Made by a program: the position numbers and the translations under genes. 64,000 nt of DNA from the NCBI GenBank assembly GCA_002118135.1, contig BDIU01000013.1, forward strand, positions 186,001 to 250,000. Direction: 5' to 3'. The stretch is from Trebouxia sp. TZW2008 (lineage: Eukaryota > Chlorophyta > Trebouxiophyceae > Trebouxiales > Trebouxiaceae). This document shows positions 1-14,700 of the stretch, one piece after another (the first letter of the stretch is position 1; every line of letters starts with the position of its first letter). The notes under the pieces are model-generated. The model had not been told where the DNA came from, searched no databases, and saw nothing but the letters and a program-made list of their open reading frames with translations.

Positions 1-2250
1 GACGATCTTGGTGACCCAAGAACAGAGCAAGGAGCAGCGACGCAACACCGGACGGCGAGTGCTGTTGACGCTGCAAGCAGCTGTCCAAGCCAGCAGGTCA
101 GTCACCCCTTGTCCCAGCAGCACTGCCGAAGCCACTACATACATCTAATTCATCTCAAGCAGTTGCATGCCACTGGCATGGCATCAAGCATGTGCTCTAC
201 TTCGACTATTGTGGTAATTTTGGTTTCTGTCAGACAATATGCGGGGTACATACACCCATCTCATTTGCAGGAAAGGTCCAAGATGATTGCTACTGTCATG
301 TTCATGATCGATACTATCATGATCACGAATTTTGTGATCCTAAAATGCCCAGTCATTCAGTGTATGCTGAGACCAGCAGTCGCTTGGGTAATGCAGAATT
401 AGCTTTGTTAATTGGCGCGCAGCATATGTGTGGCCATGCCCAGTCATCTCTGTCACACCTTCCCTTCATTCTAGAAGGAGATTGACTTTGTGCTCTGCCG
501 ACCACAAGCGATGAGCTGCCTTGCAGGGCCTCCAAGTCTCAACTGGTGGTGCAAAAACAGACGACACAAAAACAACAGTTGCAAACTTTGAAGCAAGTTC
601 TTCTGTTCTGTCAGCTGTTTTTATATCACCAGCACAGTCGCCGAGGTCCCGCGAGGCAGCTCACCGCATGTGCTTGGTAGACTTGATTGGCCTCGACAAT
701 CTGCAATTTTAGCAGGAGGCATGTTTCACGCTTTGTCAAGCACAAGTCATTGCAGTGCCTCAGCCTGGCTGATGGTGATTTAGAAGTAATCAAGGTCAGC
801 AATCATACAAGTTCTATGATTCTGGCTTGACAGCTTCTACATCACCAGCAGTGACTCTGAAGTCTTGCAAAGCGACTCATCGCTTGTGCTTGCCAGCCTC
901 AACAGTCAGCCTCATCAGGCCACAAGTTGTGCATGACCTGAAGTGCGACTTTGCTTTCTGCAGAGCTGGGGACACCATTGTGCTAGAAGCTGGTCAGCAA
1001 CATGATGCACACGATATTGTCATACCCTGGCCGCTTAAGCTGGTGGGCTCAGGTGCTGCTCCAGAAGACACAGTCCTGGTGTGCCCCAAAGGATCTGAAG
1101 CAGCTCTAGACTTCAGGTAACAGACGATGGCTTCTTGCTTACAGTGGTGCTTTGACTAGACATCCTATGGCTTCTGCATCCTCAGTGATTGACCAATCGC
1201 ACTTGACACCTTGTCAGAGCTTCACTGCGTGATAGCTGATGCCTGCTATGTCTGCGACAGGCTGAGGCGCAAAGCATGGCCCCCAGTGGGACTTATCTGA
1301 AGCAGCATACACACATAACTGTTGCCCTATCCGACTGAGGTTGCCATGTCTGGGTTGTGTGTATAGCAATAGTCTGGTCCATGTAAGCAGAGCTGATTGC
1401 AGAGATCAGCACACAAACAGTTGCTACCTGGTGCAGGTCAACAGGCAAAGTGGCAAACATGACTATACAAGCAACACTGAGCAACTGCATACTGCACCGG
1501 CGGGGCAGCGTAGTAGTCGAGGGCTGCAAGCTGCAGTGCCATGCTGGTGGGCTGGAGCACCTGTTCACTCCTTTGGTGACATTGGCAGCTGCTGGCATCA
1601 AGAGGCGTCAACAGCCAATGCTTAGATCAGCAGGCCGGGAGGCTGGCATGGGCAGCTTGTCTGTGGTTGAGACCAAGATCAGGGTAAGCAGCAGTTGCGC
1701 GTCGTAGGCCTTTCTTTGTGTGTGTTCAGTGAGAAATTTGAGCTGCTGACTTTGCAGTCATAGCATATGCTATCCTGCGATGCATAGCTCCTTAGCGCCT
1801 TTGATCTTGAGGACGTTGAAAATTGTTGTGTAAAGCAAGATTACGCTGCAAGACGGTTCTGTTTGCATGTTCTGACTGTCGTCTTGGTTGCAGGGTGGAA
1901 CAGGCGCAACAGCAGTCAAGTGTGGAGGGACTGGTGCATTGCAGCAAGTGCGGGTCATTCATCTGTCCAGGGATACGTTGTTCTGGTTTGATGTACATGC
2001 TGGCAAGCCAGGGTGTGTCACCACCAGCTCTGCTGATGGCAACAGTCAGACAAGCCTCCTCACAGGCTCTGTTGGTTCTGCACATATAGACAAGCCTACC
2101 ATGCAGCAAAGTTCAGTTGGACAGTCAGCAACCCCTTTGCAGAATGCTATTTCAGCACCACAAGCTGTAGATGCTGGTCATCAGGATGTCATGCTGCAGC
2201 GGATCAAGGCATGGAATGCCACACATCACTTACTCACTGCAATCTCATAG
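1..2250 (+). CDS. SKIP5-like F-box / right-handed beta-helix protein, 5' end cut by window
   Basis: Plant SKIP5 proteins join an F-box (SCF ubiquitin-ligase adaptor) to a pectin-lyase-like beta-helix. Exons read here: <1-96, 964-1116, 1437-1683 and 1894-2250, joined by GT-AG introns in matching phase. The first exon ends in ...LQAAVQAS and, with the next, gives SRAGDTIVLEAG. Later segments are PLKLVGSGAAPEDTVLVCP, LHRRGSVVVEGCKLQCHAGG, GSLSVVETKIR and LQQVRVIHLSRDTLFWFDV. Their order and spacing match the SKIP5 family from memory (AARPGDTI..., HRQGRLIVENCTLQCHIGG..., SVVETRI, QVRVI...FWFEV). The F-box itself would lie upstream of base 1, so the substrate-receptor role is inferred. Intron 1 (97-963) holds a diverged direct duplication at about 596-700 and 806-910. 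The stop is TAG at 2248. It converges on the condensin gene. Confidence 0.8.
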
Positions 2251-2704
2251 GCAGAGACTGCATCCAGCTTTTTACTGTCTGACAGTTGCAGCTGTATATT
2301 ATGCATGTTTCGGCTCTGCTCAACATGATTCTCACATACTGAAAAGTATGTATCAGTAATTGATCTGTTGCTGGTGGAGTGTACAATAGCAGTTTCTGAG
2401 GTGAAGGACAGAATCCTTCGTTGTCAGACTTCAGTGTGTAAATCATGCCCGGTTGTAACTTTGTTTGTGTAGCTGCAGCAGCACCGCGTATTGATTTGCG
2501 CATGCGTGTAGTGTGAACAGATGATTTTGCACCGAGTCCTTGCAGAAAGTGGTGCGTTTGCCTGAAGCTCTTTGCATCACAGACAGTCTTGCAATTAGTA
2601 TGATGACATGATTGGTCCGGCAAAGCATCAAACCACTGAGAAAATCAGGCGAATGTCTCAACAAACAACAAAGTGAACGTCAACAAGCACTATTAGTAAA
2701 GCAA
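2251..2704. other. convergent 3' flank between SKIP5-like and CAP-D3 genes
   Basis: This 450-bp stretch holds the 3' untranslated regions of two genes transcribed towards each other. No open frame in it resembles a known protein, and I see no RNA gene. Confidence 0.5.
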
Positions 2705-5700
2705 TCACCCCTTGCGCTTACGAGCAGGCTGTGAACGTGTGCTTTTCCTGGTGGGCACAGCTGCTTGTGCCTGAGTTCGGTCAACCTGTTTTGACAAAAC
2801 AGCAGAATTATTACTGTCTGCATTGAGGGCTGCTGCATCAGCTGTTGCTGGCTGAACATTCCATCTGACACTTGGTGACCCAATCCTATTGGGACTAGCG
2901 AGCTGTATATCAGCTGCCCTGTTTGACTGATCAACATTCTCATCAGCCACTGGCTGCTGCAATGACACTTCCCCTGCATCAAGGCACACGCAAGGTGCGA
3001 GATGTTCACACAGCTTTAAGCTCTTTGCACTGGACACTTTCAATGCGCATCTTGGCGACCCTCATGCCACAGCATGCACTCCTTGAGTTCACAACTGAGC
3101 ACTGGCCTAGATACACACCTTTGTCGGTTTGTGCTGATGGACGCAGTCGCGGCACTGAGACAGCATTCCCTCCAACAGCTGGGCTACTAGGCCTGAGCCT
3201 TGACTGCACACCAGAACAAGAACCAGGCTGAGCAAAGCATAGCACCCCTGGATACTTATCTACAAAGTCAAAAGGCTGCATAAGCATGCCATTTGCTGCA
3301 TGCTGTGACCAGCTTTGAAAGAGGTGAGCTTGAGAAGGCACATCTCACTCATCATTTACTCCATTGAACAAGCTTGCTAGGCAGGCTCTGGAACCCAGCA
3401 ACCCTGTACATAGGAGCCATATCTGCCTATACAGTCACTTCTCTTTGGGCGATTGCTTTGGTTACCAAGAAGATTGTCCTCACTCAGAAGTGCCACTGCA
3501 GTCAGAATGCAGCGATTGATTACCAATTGCATTGTCCTTACGTTGAGAATGTCTTTATGTCGAGTGTCCTTATCAAGAGAAGTTGCTGTCTAGATATACA
3601 GACTGGGAAGGCTGCATGTGACTCACAAACAGCAGCATGCAGCTGCAGCCTATTGGTGAGCAAGGGTGACTTACAGCTCGCCGCTGAGCAGAGCCTGTGG
3701 GAGGTGTCATGTACGCACAGCCGCAAGCAGTCTGGGGTGTACGAGCCCTGGCACGTACAGCACTTGCAGCCCCTTGAGGGGTGTGCCGGCTACCCACTTG
3801 GGGGGTCTGCCTGCTACCCTCTTGGTGGGGACCAGCCACAGGCGCTGCATCAATGCTAGGGGATGCTTGAGGCAAGCCTGAAGGGCTGGCAGCTGTGTCA
3901 GCCATTGTGACATGCTGCAGTCGGCTTTTGCGGTGGGACTGCTGGAGGGCAGTTGCTGCCAGGACTCGTGCTGTGACAGGGGAGAGAGCATTCACGCCTG
4001 CTGCACCACCTGGAGCACATCATGGCATTACTTGGCACAGGAAGTGTGTTTGGCTACCTCAGAGTCTACACATCTTTGGCCACTGGGCATTATACATTAA
4101 TGAGTGTTATGCTGCATGCCTGTTTCCTGACATTTGCAGAGGTGCAATGGATTGCTGGGACGATCATGTATAACGTTTGCAAATACCAGCAGCATGCATG
4201 CCATGTACAGATAGTAATGCCACAACAGATGCCTTCCTGTCATAATGCAGAGCTGCAGACTCACATAGCACTGACACAGAGACATCACTGCACCTGATGA
4301 GCGGCTGAGGCTGGACTGCCTCTGCCTGTGTAGTGTGTCAGCCTTGAGCGAGTCTGCATGCATCTTGACACCTGGGGCTGGCTGTGATGAGGCTGGTGCT
4401 GCCTGCTGAACAGCTGGGGAACGACGAGTGCCTTGCCGGGCAGCCTGCTGGGGTGCTGCAAAGGGGACAGCGTTCTCTTTGGCCAGCTCAGCTTGTTTCA
4501 TGTCATACATGATTTCCTTTGCCAGCTGCTTGTCTCCCACCAGGATGTCTTCGATCTGCATAAAAGAGAGGTATAACCATCCAGGTTATATGTTGCAAAT
4601 ATAATGAGTCAGGCACAGTGAGCGTGGTTGGTTTAGTGGTAGAATAGTACCCTGCCACGGTACAGACCCGGGTTCGATTCCCGGATCACGCACGTTGATT
4701 CACGCCTTTTGGTTCTGCATGGGCCAGCAAGACACGCACGCGCCGCTGTGGCCCATGCATTGCTTGTTTGCTGTACAGTTGGCCAGGACACACATGTATG
4801 CACAACACTGCATCCTTTTAATTTCGCCTGGGCCTGCAAAATATGCACATACCTCTGTGGCCCATGCTCTCTTTGGCATGGAGCTGCCTTGTGTTTCGCT
4901 GCTGTTTGCTGCACAGTTGGCCAGGACAAGAAAACAAATGCATGCATAGCACTGCAAGCAAAATTTTGGACTGACCTCATTCTTGTGATCCTTGAGGAGG
5001 GCTGTGATGCAGGCAAGCAAGTCTCCCAGCAGCCAGTGGCGCTGCCCTTCAAGGCTGCGCTTCAACTCTATCAAGACTGGCACCACTCCCTCCACCAGGT
5101 GCTTCTTCATCATGGCAGATACCTGCAGTATGCCCATGCTGAAACACCAGCACTTTCACCAACAGCCAGTGGATCAGTCAAGCTGCTGCAGAACCTCAAA
5201 CTTTTGCTGACAATATATGCCGAGAGTACTTGACGCTTTGGCTGACTTTGCTGCATGGCACCAGCTCCTGTTGCTTGACTGCACCAAATGGCACTGCATT
5301 GAATGCACATCAGCAAAGTGTCACGTCTAGTCACTTGTTTGCTGAAGCTTGGCGCAACCTTCAGCAGTCTTGTCTATAGGGGGCATGTGCATGTTGAGAA
5401 TGTATGGCTTGGAGCTACAGCCAATGGGCAACCTGTAAGCTGCAGTTGACAACAAGGTGACTTGCAGGATGCAGCTTGTGGATTGCCAGTTGGCTGCAAT
5501 TCCAAGCCATACATTGAGGGCTCCTGGGCAAGTTCTACAGTTTCACGCCGAGTGCTGCATGGGTGGAACAGCATATGGTGGAATGTTGATGTACTGCTTC
5601 ATGTCTTTTGACAATTCTTGGCCTGAGATGCGAATGACTGTCGCAAAGAGCGTCATCACAGAAGCAGATGCAGATGCCAAACAGAGTTGGAAGAGGCGCT

Positions 5701-8700
5701 TACCAAGCGGCCCTTGGCGGCTCCAACAACAGCAGCTGCATCCTCCTCGTCACCCGCTGCCTGTTTGGATGTGGACACCTGCAGTATGCCATTGCTCTCA
5801 GCCCAAATGCCACCAGCGTTGAAAACATAAAGGCTTTAGCAGAGTGCATGCTGCAGATTCGAGCTGGCTATGCCCAAGCATAATGTTGCACGTCTGTATA
5901 TGTTGACCTCCCATGGCAAGCAAGAGCACTGAAGTTGCGCTCAGAAAGCATGCATGCTACAGAGGTACTTGTCAGAAAGCAGCTGTGCATCTACATTGCA
6001 CGGGACGCTTTTGTGACCTTGACTTCTTTGGAGGCGAGGCGACGCATGGAATTGCTGCAAAGGTGTAACAGACTTACGTCTTCAGATCCAGGATTTAACG
6101 AATCCGGTATGTTACAAAAGGTGTCTGGGGTCGAGGTTATGATGTGTGCCAGGCTGTTGAGGTCACCTTGATATGTTTAGAGGCTAGGCAACGCAAGGCA
6201 TCACCCAGCACCTCCTCACATTGATGCAAGGGCAGCAGCCCATCCGCCACGCCACCCAGCACCTCGCCACACAGCTTGGCAGCTGTTGCAAACTTGTGCT
6301 CTGGTGCCATGCGCTGCAGCAAAGCCCTGCAAGCATGCTTCACATCAGAGAAGACCCAATTGCTTCCCAGATGCTATGCGCGAGCACTGTGGTTCTCAAA
6401 GCAATGACAAAGGCATTCAGCTCTGCTCAGCAGGACCTGCTTCATTACAGGCAATGTGTGATGCTTGACACTGCTTAGTATGGGCTTAAGCGGTCACTCT
6501 ATCAGGTGACCAAGTCTGAGCTAGCGTCAAGACAGCTGAATACCTTACAGGTGGCAGGACCTAAAGGCTTGCCTTGCATTAAAGCAACAACAGCACCTGT
6601 ATATAGACTCCCGCTTGGCTCTAGCTGAGGGTGCTGAGCCCTTGAGCTGGGCAAGGGTGCCTTGTGAGGCGTCAGCCATGTCGGTGTCTGTGATGAGAGC
6701 TGCACTGCCGCCGCCATGCAGCCCAGCTCGGCAGTCGTTGAGCACAAACAGCGCCTCCACAAAGTGGTTGTAGGCCAGTAGGGGAGCCTGCATGGGTCAA
6801 GCCTTGCTCAATTACTACTGATCATGAGAGCATCAATGGCGTATGCTGACAGGCTGTAACATGAGCGCTGATTGAGATTATGCACTGGGTGCACTGGCTA
6901 GCTGTGGGACTGTCAAGTTGGCAGCAGTTGTGCAGAGCCAGCAAACAGCATGCTTGCCGACGGCACAGCACTTGTGCAAGACCACATGATGCTTTGCGGC
7001 TAACAGTGCTGCTGCTCAGATGCACTGAGGGAAACTTTGATCAAGGCCCTGCCAGTGACAAATGGTTTGCACTTGTGGTGATGCTGCAAAGGAGCTCACC
7101 TTTGAAGCCAGTGTGTCAGTGAGGAGATACTCTGCCAGAGCGCGTACACTAGCTGAATCATCAACGATAGCCAAAAGGAACCTGTGAAACAGCGGCCCAC
7201 GCCATTTGACATAGTCCTGCATTCAACAAGTAGCTTGAGCTGAAGTACACGAATGTCTCATGTAGTTCAGCTTGTCCTCATGCTGCAGTTGCATTGCTGC
7301 AGTCCAGACAGCAGCAGTGAGGTGCATGCTAGATAGCAAGGATACCTTCTCAACGCATTGAGCAAAGCTGGCGAGTGACAACTGCGTCTCAGAGCATGCT
7401 GTCATAGTCAAGCATAGCCTGTGAAAGGCTCTCAGCTGGCATCATGACAGTTAGCTGCCTCAAACAGTTGTGCTTTCTGCTGTGTGTACACACCATTCCA
7501 GGTCCAGGCAACAGCACACAAGACGCAATCGCGAGCTGCAAAATTGCTGATTACCTTCTGCAGCAGGCTGGCCAGTGGGGCCAGAGCCTGCCTATACACC
7601 AGCTCATTGGGGTCTGCTAGGCAGACCATCAGGCAGGAGACATGCGTATCTACCAATGCCAGTTACTTGGTAGTTGCAATTTGATAACTGCAGCTACTAA
7701 GGATTACCTTCTGCAGCAGGTTGGCCAGCAGGGCAAGGGCCTGCCTGCGCACCAGCTCATTGGGGTCTGTCAAGCAGGCTGCCAGACGGGGGACATGCGT
7801 GTCCACCAATGCAGTATACTGCATGCACAGGTCTGCCAGCGCCACCATGATGTTGTTGCGCACTGATGGCGCCTTGGCAGCCTTGAGCTGCTGCACAAAG
7901 AGCGGCACGCACTTCTTGGCCAGGCGCTCGTCTGTGAGGCACAGCTTGCCCAGAGCCACCCAAGCATGTGCCTGCAGTCTGCAAGCTGTCAGCATGTGAG
8001 AAGATCTGTGTAATACTACTTGGCTGCAATCAGCACCTGACATTGAGGACTGAAACATTGCTGGCAACTTTTGAAGTATGGGCAGTGTTTGAGCAAAAGG
8101 TATGACACAGATGTCATGAGGCTGTCACTTTGTCTTGACTGCCATGATGCCAAGCTGCACCGGCACAAAACCGCAAGTGCATGCATGTATAGCATATTGT
8201 GAAGAACAACAGAATGAAGCAGACAATGACCTGAATGACGGCAGGCACATCAGTGCCTGGCACAAACGAACCAGCAGGCTGAGAGGTGGCAGCAGCTGCA
8301 GCCACAAGGGTTGGGGTGGTGAGGGCCTGAACTAGCACCACTAGACGCCCTGAAGGCTTGCCCTGCCCCAGCAGAGCCACCTGCACCAGCAGCAAATATG
8401 CCTCAGCCCTGCACTACATGCCACTGGCTTGCTTTGGCAGCATTCAGCACTTGTCACACTTCACGCTGGGTTGGCACACACATGCAAGGCGACGCATGGT
8501 ATTGCATGATGGTGTGTCCCTGAGCACTCCTGCTTGGCTTCAGTGTTTGGTCAAGCAGAAGGTATGATGCAGGCAAGTGTATATCACCTCTCCAGCAGTG
8601 AACAGGGCGGTGGCCACCTTCCATTGACTGGCAGTCATGCCAGGCTGCGCATTTGACTCATCTTCTAAGCTGGCTTCGCCAACCTGCAACATGGCAAGCA

Positions 8701-11700
8701 AATGCTTCAGATGCGCTGCTGCCCTGCAGTGTGCAATTTGGCCTGTCATGGGCAGCGCATCTACATTGCACATTGCACACTGCACAACAATGTGACTTGC
8801 TCAACAGCAGCACACAGCACAACCAGAGTAGCTTTGGCCAAGCAGCACAGAAATGCAACATTTGCTGCTGTTGCAGAAGGGGGCATGATGGATAGCAAGC
8901 TTCCAGAGGGATCATATTGGGAGTCTTTGCATCTATACACATCACATCATGGCAGCCTCACAACAGCAATGTTGCATGGGAGCTGCAGTGCGATGAGCAG
9001 CGTTGTTGAGCAAGCACAAAACAGCCAAACAGATACAGCACCTGCTCTACAAAGTCGCCCAGCACTTCCTCTGCAGCCTGCAGCACCCTGGGACCCCAAC
9101 CTGCAGTGCCGCCTAGGGCATGGTCAGCTGGCTTGGCATCATCTTTAAAGGCAGTGAGCTGTGCCAGCGCTGCTGTGTGAGCTGCTGTTGCTGTTGGGGT
9201 CAAACCAAAGCTTTCTACTGCCTGCAATGATGAAACGCTGCTGAAACAGCAGTTGGACCAGTTGCACAGAACAGCACTTGGCCACTGAACACATGACGCA
9301 GCAGATTGGTCAATTTCGAGCAGAGATATTTTTTCACAGAACAAATCATCAGCTCACAATTGCAAAGTACAGAGTCTAAGCTGCTGGGGAGCATAAGAGT
9401 GTTTCAAGCAAAGCCTAAATTTATGGCGGTTGCTGCACCTGGGCCTAGGTATTATATAGCCTGACTGTTTTCGATAATGGTCTTTGTCTAGCTGCACTGC
9501 AGTGTACTTTTGACCGCTGGCAAGTCTTTTGGACCCAAAAGACAGTGTCAAGGGACTCTTGCCTGGAAGTGCTATCGTTCTCGAGATGAAATGCTGGCTT
9601 TTGCAATTGTCTTCACTCTAGGCTGAGTTGGCAACACAGCACATGTAGCAAGTGATTGGTTGGATGGAGTCGTGTTCAGGTGAATGGCACAAGCTCACCT
9701 TTAAAAGGTCTGCAGCAAGCTCAGCAGCCTGGGCAGCAGGGAAGCAGGTCGCTGCATTGGCAATAACCCGCAAAAGCAAAGTGCTGTCACTGCCAGGCAT
9801 GCATGCTTCAGCACTTCCTGCTTGCTGTTGGAGACGCTGCCAGGACTCCTGCATGCACAGATACTAGCATCAGCTTGATTCCTGAGTTGTGACCCAAGGT
9901 GGATGGTAGTGAAATCAAGGCATACACAGCACTTCATTTCTGTTGAGAAACAGATTTGTACCACAGCTGATATAGAAGCTTTGAGTGACATTGACATTGA
10001 GACCCTTCTGTGCCGAGCAAGCACGCATCGAGCATGTTTGCATCGCACGTCTGTATGTGTGCATGCTGCAATTGAGGTAGCGGCTCTCTTTGACTGATAT
10101 GCTGGCTTCGACCAAACTAATCAGATCAATATTTTGCACAAGCAAAACACAGCGGACAGTGCAGCCCAAGCTGACTCAGCCACAGTGGTCATGCAGTCAA
10201 ATCCTGATGCAAGCACCCTGCAAACAGAGCCTTGACACTTGCGGAACAGCACAGGCGTACAGAAGCAGGAGGGTGTGGCTATGGGGAAGGTTGATGGGTG
10301 AGGGGGCGCGAGGTCCTGGGTGCGGGGTAGAGGGGGCAAGGAAGGATTGTGATGGGGCCTGACCTGCAGAAACTCCCAGGAGGGCGCTGCTGGGTCCTGT
10401 ATGGACACTTCGACCATCAGCATCCAGGCCCCACTCACCTCCTTGCCAGCGATGGTCTCATCTGCAACCATGCGCACAAGCCAACATGTTGCAGGACTCT
10501 GTTCATTCAAGGACATCCTCATATTTAAAACAATGCAATTGCAATTCAATCACTGCACGATTGCCTGTGAAACGGAGGCAGCGGCCTCTAAGGCATTCCT
10601 TGCAATGGAAGGCATTACACTCCTGCCGCTGACAGCATGTCTCCCTGGCCTGCTGTGCTGAGCTGCTGAATGGTTGCCTGGAAGCCAGAAGCAGCAGCCT
10701 TGCCTTCGAGACGCTTCTTGACATGCAGGACATATTTGCGTACAGCCACTTATCCTTGTGAGCATGTGTTCCTAACCTGACGTCAGCTGCTGAATGATTG
10801 CCTGGAGGCCAGCAGCAGTGGCTTTGCCCTTGAGGCGCTTCTTGGCATGCAGAGCAGCGCAAGCACGCCCCAGGCAGGCAGCTCCTGCAGCACCAGCTGC
10901 TGGCAGAACAGCAAGAATGGGCTGCAACAGGTCAGACGCCTCTTGGGCAGCTGCTTCAGCTGCTTGGGAGCGCCCTGTGCTGCCTGCTGTCACTGTTCTG
11001 GCCAACACCAAGTCGTGGAACTGCTCCAAGAGCTGCTCTTGAAGAGATGCCTCCACATCTCTAGCCTGTGCAAGTGACGATTGAAGCACTGTGAGGGCTG
11101 ATGTAGATTGAAGCTGCTTTCTGCTTTATGGCCTGGGCCAACAAAAGGTCTGTTGCTTTGTAGATAGATCCTCGGCATCCTCAGGACACACATGGGCTTG
11201 CATGACACAGCAGCACTGTTCTGGTTATCAAGGTCTTCATGGCCAGGTCCAGCTGAGCATCCATCTCTGGCCGGGTTTGGTCTGGTGTAATGCATGCATG
11301 ACAGAGCAAACCATGCACACAACTGCTGCCCATGCAGAGCCAAACGCATGCAAGCAAAGGTCCACAATAAGCAAGCAACATGAGCTCACCATAGGCAGGG
11401 CAGCGCGCATCCACAGCTCGGTCACAGCAGTCTCATTAGGCAGGTGGCGCAGCAGGCGGGACACTGCCAGCAGCCCTGTGCGCCGCACTGTTACCTGCAC
11501 CAAGCCAATCCTTTGTCAGCAGTGTATAAGCAGCATGGGCAGCTTGGCCTTCGAGCTAGCTCCTTACTGGAGACTTATCACGTGCAATCATCAGCTTGGC
11601 AAGTCTAGTGCTCACACTTGCAGCCTTGATAGGAATGGACCTTTCATGAACATACAGCATAAATCTTGTCAATGGAGCAGCTTATTGTCAAGACTGTATG

Positions 11701-14700
11701 CAAGGGCAGGAGTGCTTTGACATAAATCTGTTGCAGCTCACCAGAGCATCAGCAGTGGCAGCTTCCAGAGCTCTGATGTCTTGCTCACTAGGCAATTCAG
11801 GGTCTGCACCGCCCAGCCCCTCAGCCCTCATCATCAGCAGGGCTTCCAGCAACTGCAGCCCTGCCTTGCGTACTGCTGCTTTGTCATCCATGCACCGCCG
11901 CCTTGCCATGTGAACTAGTGACTCCACATCCTGGCAAGCACACGCAGGCAGCATTGCGTGCAGAGCAATTTTTCCTGATCATGCACCAGCAGTGTATGAT
12001 GTTTGTCAGTGTGTTAGCAACTTATAGCACCATCAGACATGGCTGACAGTGGGTCAGCAAGGTCAGAGCCTGTATTTGCATTGCTGATGAGCTGCAAGTA
12101 TTGCTGATGGCTTTCGCCTTTGTCAAGCGCAGCAGTGCATGGTCATGCAGGTGCAGTATGGATGCTGAAAGTTACTGCATACCAGCTGCAAGCCAGATGT
12201 GCGCGCTGCTCCTTGGTGAGCATTCTCTAGCAGCTGCCGGTGTAGTCCACCCCTCTGTAGATGGGGACCTGTTGAAATGGGGTGGGTGAAGCACTGCAGC
12301 ACAATGCAATCTAGTCAACCGACTTGCATTAATCTCAGAGTCCTTCAAATAAGATGCACACAGCAAATGACGTTTGGTCTGCTGTATGATCACCACAGAG
12401 TCTGGCATGCGCTTTCCAGCGTTGAACTCAGCAACAGCACTGCGCAACACATGGAACAACACATATGCAGATATATGCAGTAATGGTGGTGCAAGCCAGT
12501 GATGACAACATTGTGTATCACAATGTTGTCATCACTGATACCTAGATGCAAATCTTGAGTCACCTCAGGGGTGGCATCATTCATAGGGGTGGCTCCAGGG
12601 TCCCCAGCTGCAGCAGGTGAAATGAAGGGGGGCGTGATGATTGCAGGTGTGCAGCCAGGCAAGCTGCCTTGCATGCGCACAGCATGGCCCAAAGACAGAG
12701 CCTGTGGACAGGAATAGTTATCAGAGAGCAAGTCTATGTCACAGAGCTACCGATAAGGCATAGATCAGTTGTGGGTTCCTTTTGTGTTTTTGGTGCACAG
12801 ACGATCATCAATACTTGTTTGGGCTGCAAAAGAAATGATGGCGCCTTTGCTTGCTCAGACTGAGGCTGCAGTGGTTGACCAATGAGGTTTCAGCAACAAT
12901 GCACATAATTGTGTTGTGCAGACAGACCTTGCTGTATACGTGCTGACAATATGCAGGCAAGCATCCTTATGTGTGCTGCACTGCATATTAATACGTCTAT
13001 GAACTCAAGATCTTTGTAGCATATTAAATATGTGTACAACAAAAGGCCAATTTTGCAAACTATACAGTTGATCACAACAAATGCCAACCTGCCCACAAAT
13101 GCTCATGCTAATGGCTCACCTGTCTGAAGTGTCCAATGCTGTCTGCAAGCGGGCCAGTCTTTTGTGCGCCCCAGTGCTCAATCACGCTGGCCAAGTTGCC
13201 AATGGCTTTAGCCCGTACTGCTGCTGCCTTGTCTGAGGCCCTTTGTATCAGCATGGCAATGCAAATTTGTCCCCATGAGGCTGGCGGCCCAGTGTCTGCT
13301 GTGCTGCCTATGCAGCAAAGTCAAGTGGAATCAAATCTCACAGCAGATTCAAGATGCATGTCATGCATGTGGCAAGACTTGGCTGTCAATTTGACATGCC
13401 TGAACTGCAAAGAGCACAGCAAGCTGAGCCTATTGCACTTAGCAGTTGTCTCAGCATCAAGCTGGACAATGATGCAACCTGGTTGCAGCTATCTCTTTCT
13501 CATCTTGTGTGTTGTTTGTTAGCTGAATTGATAATTTGACGAGCTTACATAACCTCAGTGCTGAGTTACACAATGTGATAAAAAGTTGATGTGACGACCA
13601 AACATACAAACCAGAGCTGTTGTCAAAATTTGTGGTCTTTGCCGTCGAGACAGACTGACCTGAGCTGACTTCAGCAGCATCTCTGTCAGTGATGTAAAAC
13701 TCAAGTCAAATGCGCATGCATTGATATGCCTTGCAGCACCACAAGGCGGCAGCTCACCAGCTGGCTGTGCTGTGCTTGGTCCAGGCCCTGGGCTGTTACA
13801 GTCCATAGCAGAAGCCCCATCGGAAGCGCTTGCTGGACTGCCAGCTATGCTCTCAGGAGCACTGCCACCAGATGTCTGCGCAGCATATGTCAAGCTGTAG
13901 GTTGTACAGGTATACATACGTTGGCAAAGGACTGCTCAGTGCTGTGTCTGACTCAGTGGTCTTGCTATGTTAGCTTCGCGCTAAAGCAGAACAAGCTGCA
14001 TGTGTTGTTTGAGCTTGCAATGCTTACACTGCTAGCAGACTAAGGAGACCAAATCGCATACCCTGTAGCTGTATAGCCTGACACCGTACATGTTGTGCAT
14101 ACAAAGTGTGAAAGAATGGTGAGGATGCCTGTCAAAGTGCAGACAATGCACAATGCTGACATCCAAGGAAGATTACCTGGCGTGAGGCTGGCGTGGCGAT
14201 CTCCATCGCAGGACTAGGGGCAAAAGGGTCCTGGAAGGTTTGCAAAAGCACTGGCGCCAGGTCCACGGCCAGCAGCCTCTGGCACACCTGCATTGCCAGC
14301 CTCAATGGCTTACTTGGTGCTGAGGGTGTGTCTAGTCAATGTCTCTGGCATGCTTCTCTCAGCATGCTTGTCCTAATGCATGCTGAGTTGAGTGATGACT
14401 GTTTCTGGCATATCTGTCACAGCATAGCTGTCAAAATGCACTGATGCAAAGTCTGCCATGCGAGTCTTGGTGATGAAAGCAAACTGTGTCCGCTGTGTTT
14501 GCTGATGTACACATGAGGCCAATCAGGTTTTTGCATGGCGCCTGATCTGTTTCGCTCTGCTGCATGTTGGCAAACGTACCTTTGGAGTACGTGACAAGCG
14601 CGCAGCAAACAGTACAAACTGGTGCTGGCTGATGACGGGTAGATCGGAAACCAATGCTGCAGAAGCATCTGTCGCCACTGCTCTGAAGTCAGCTTTGTCA

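Noticed and set aside
4709..5233. 174-aa plus-strand ORF
   Set aside because: Covers an intron duplication and the antisense of a CAP-D3 exon (VEGVVPVLIELKRSLEG on the minus strand).
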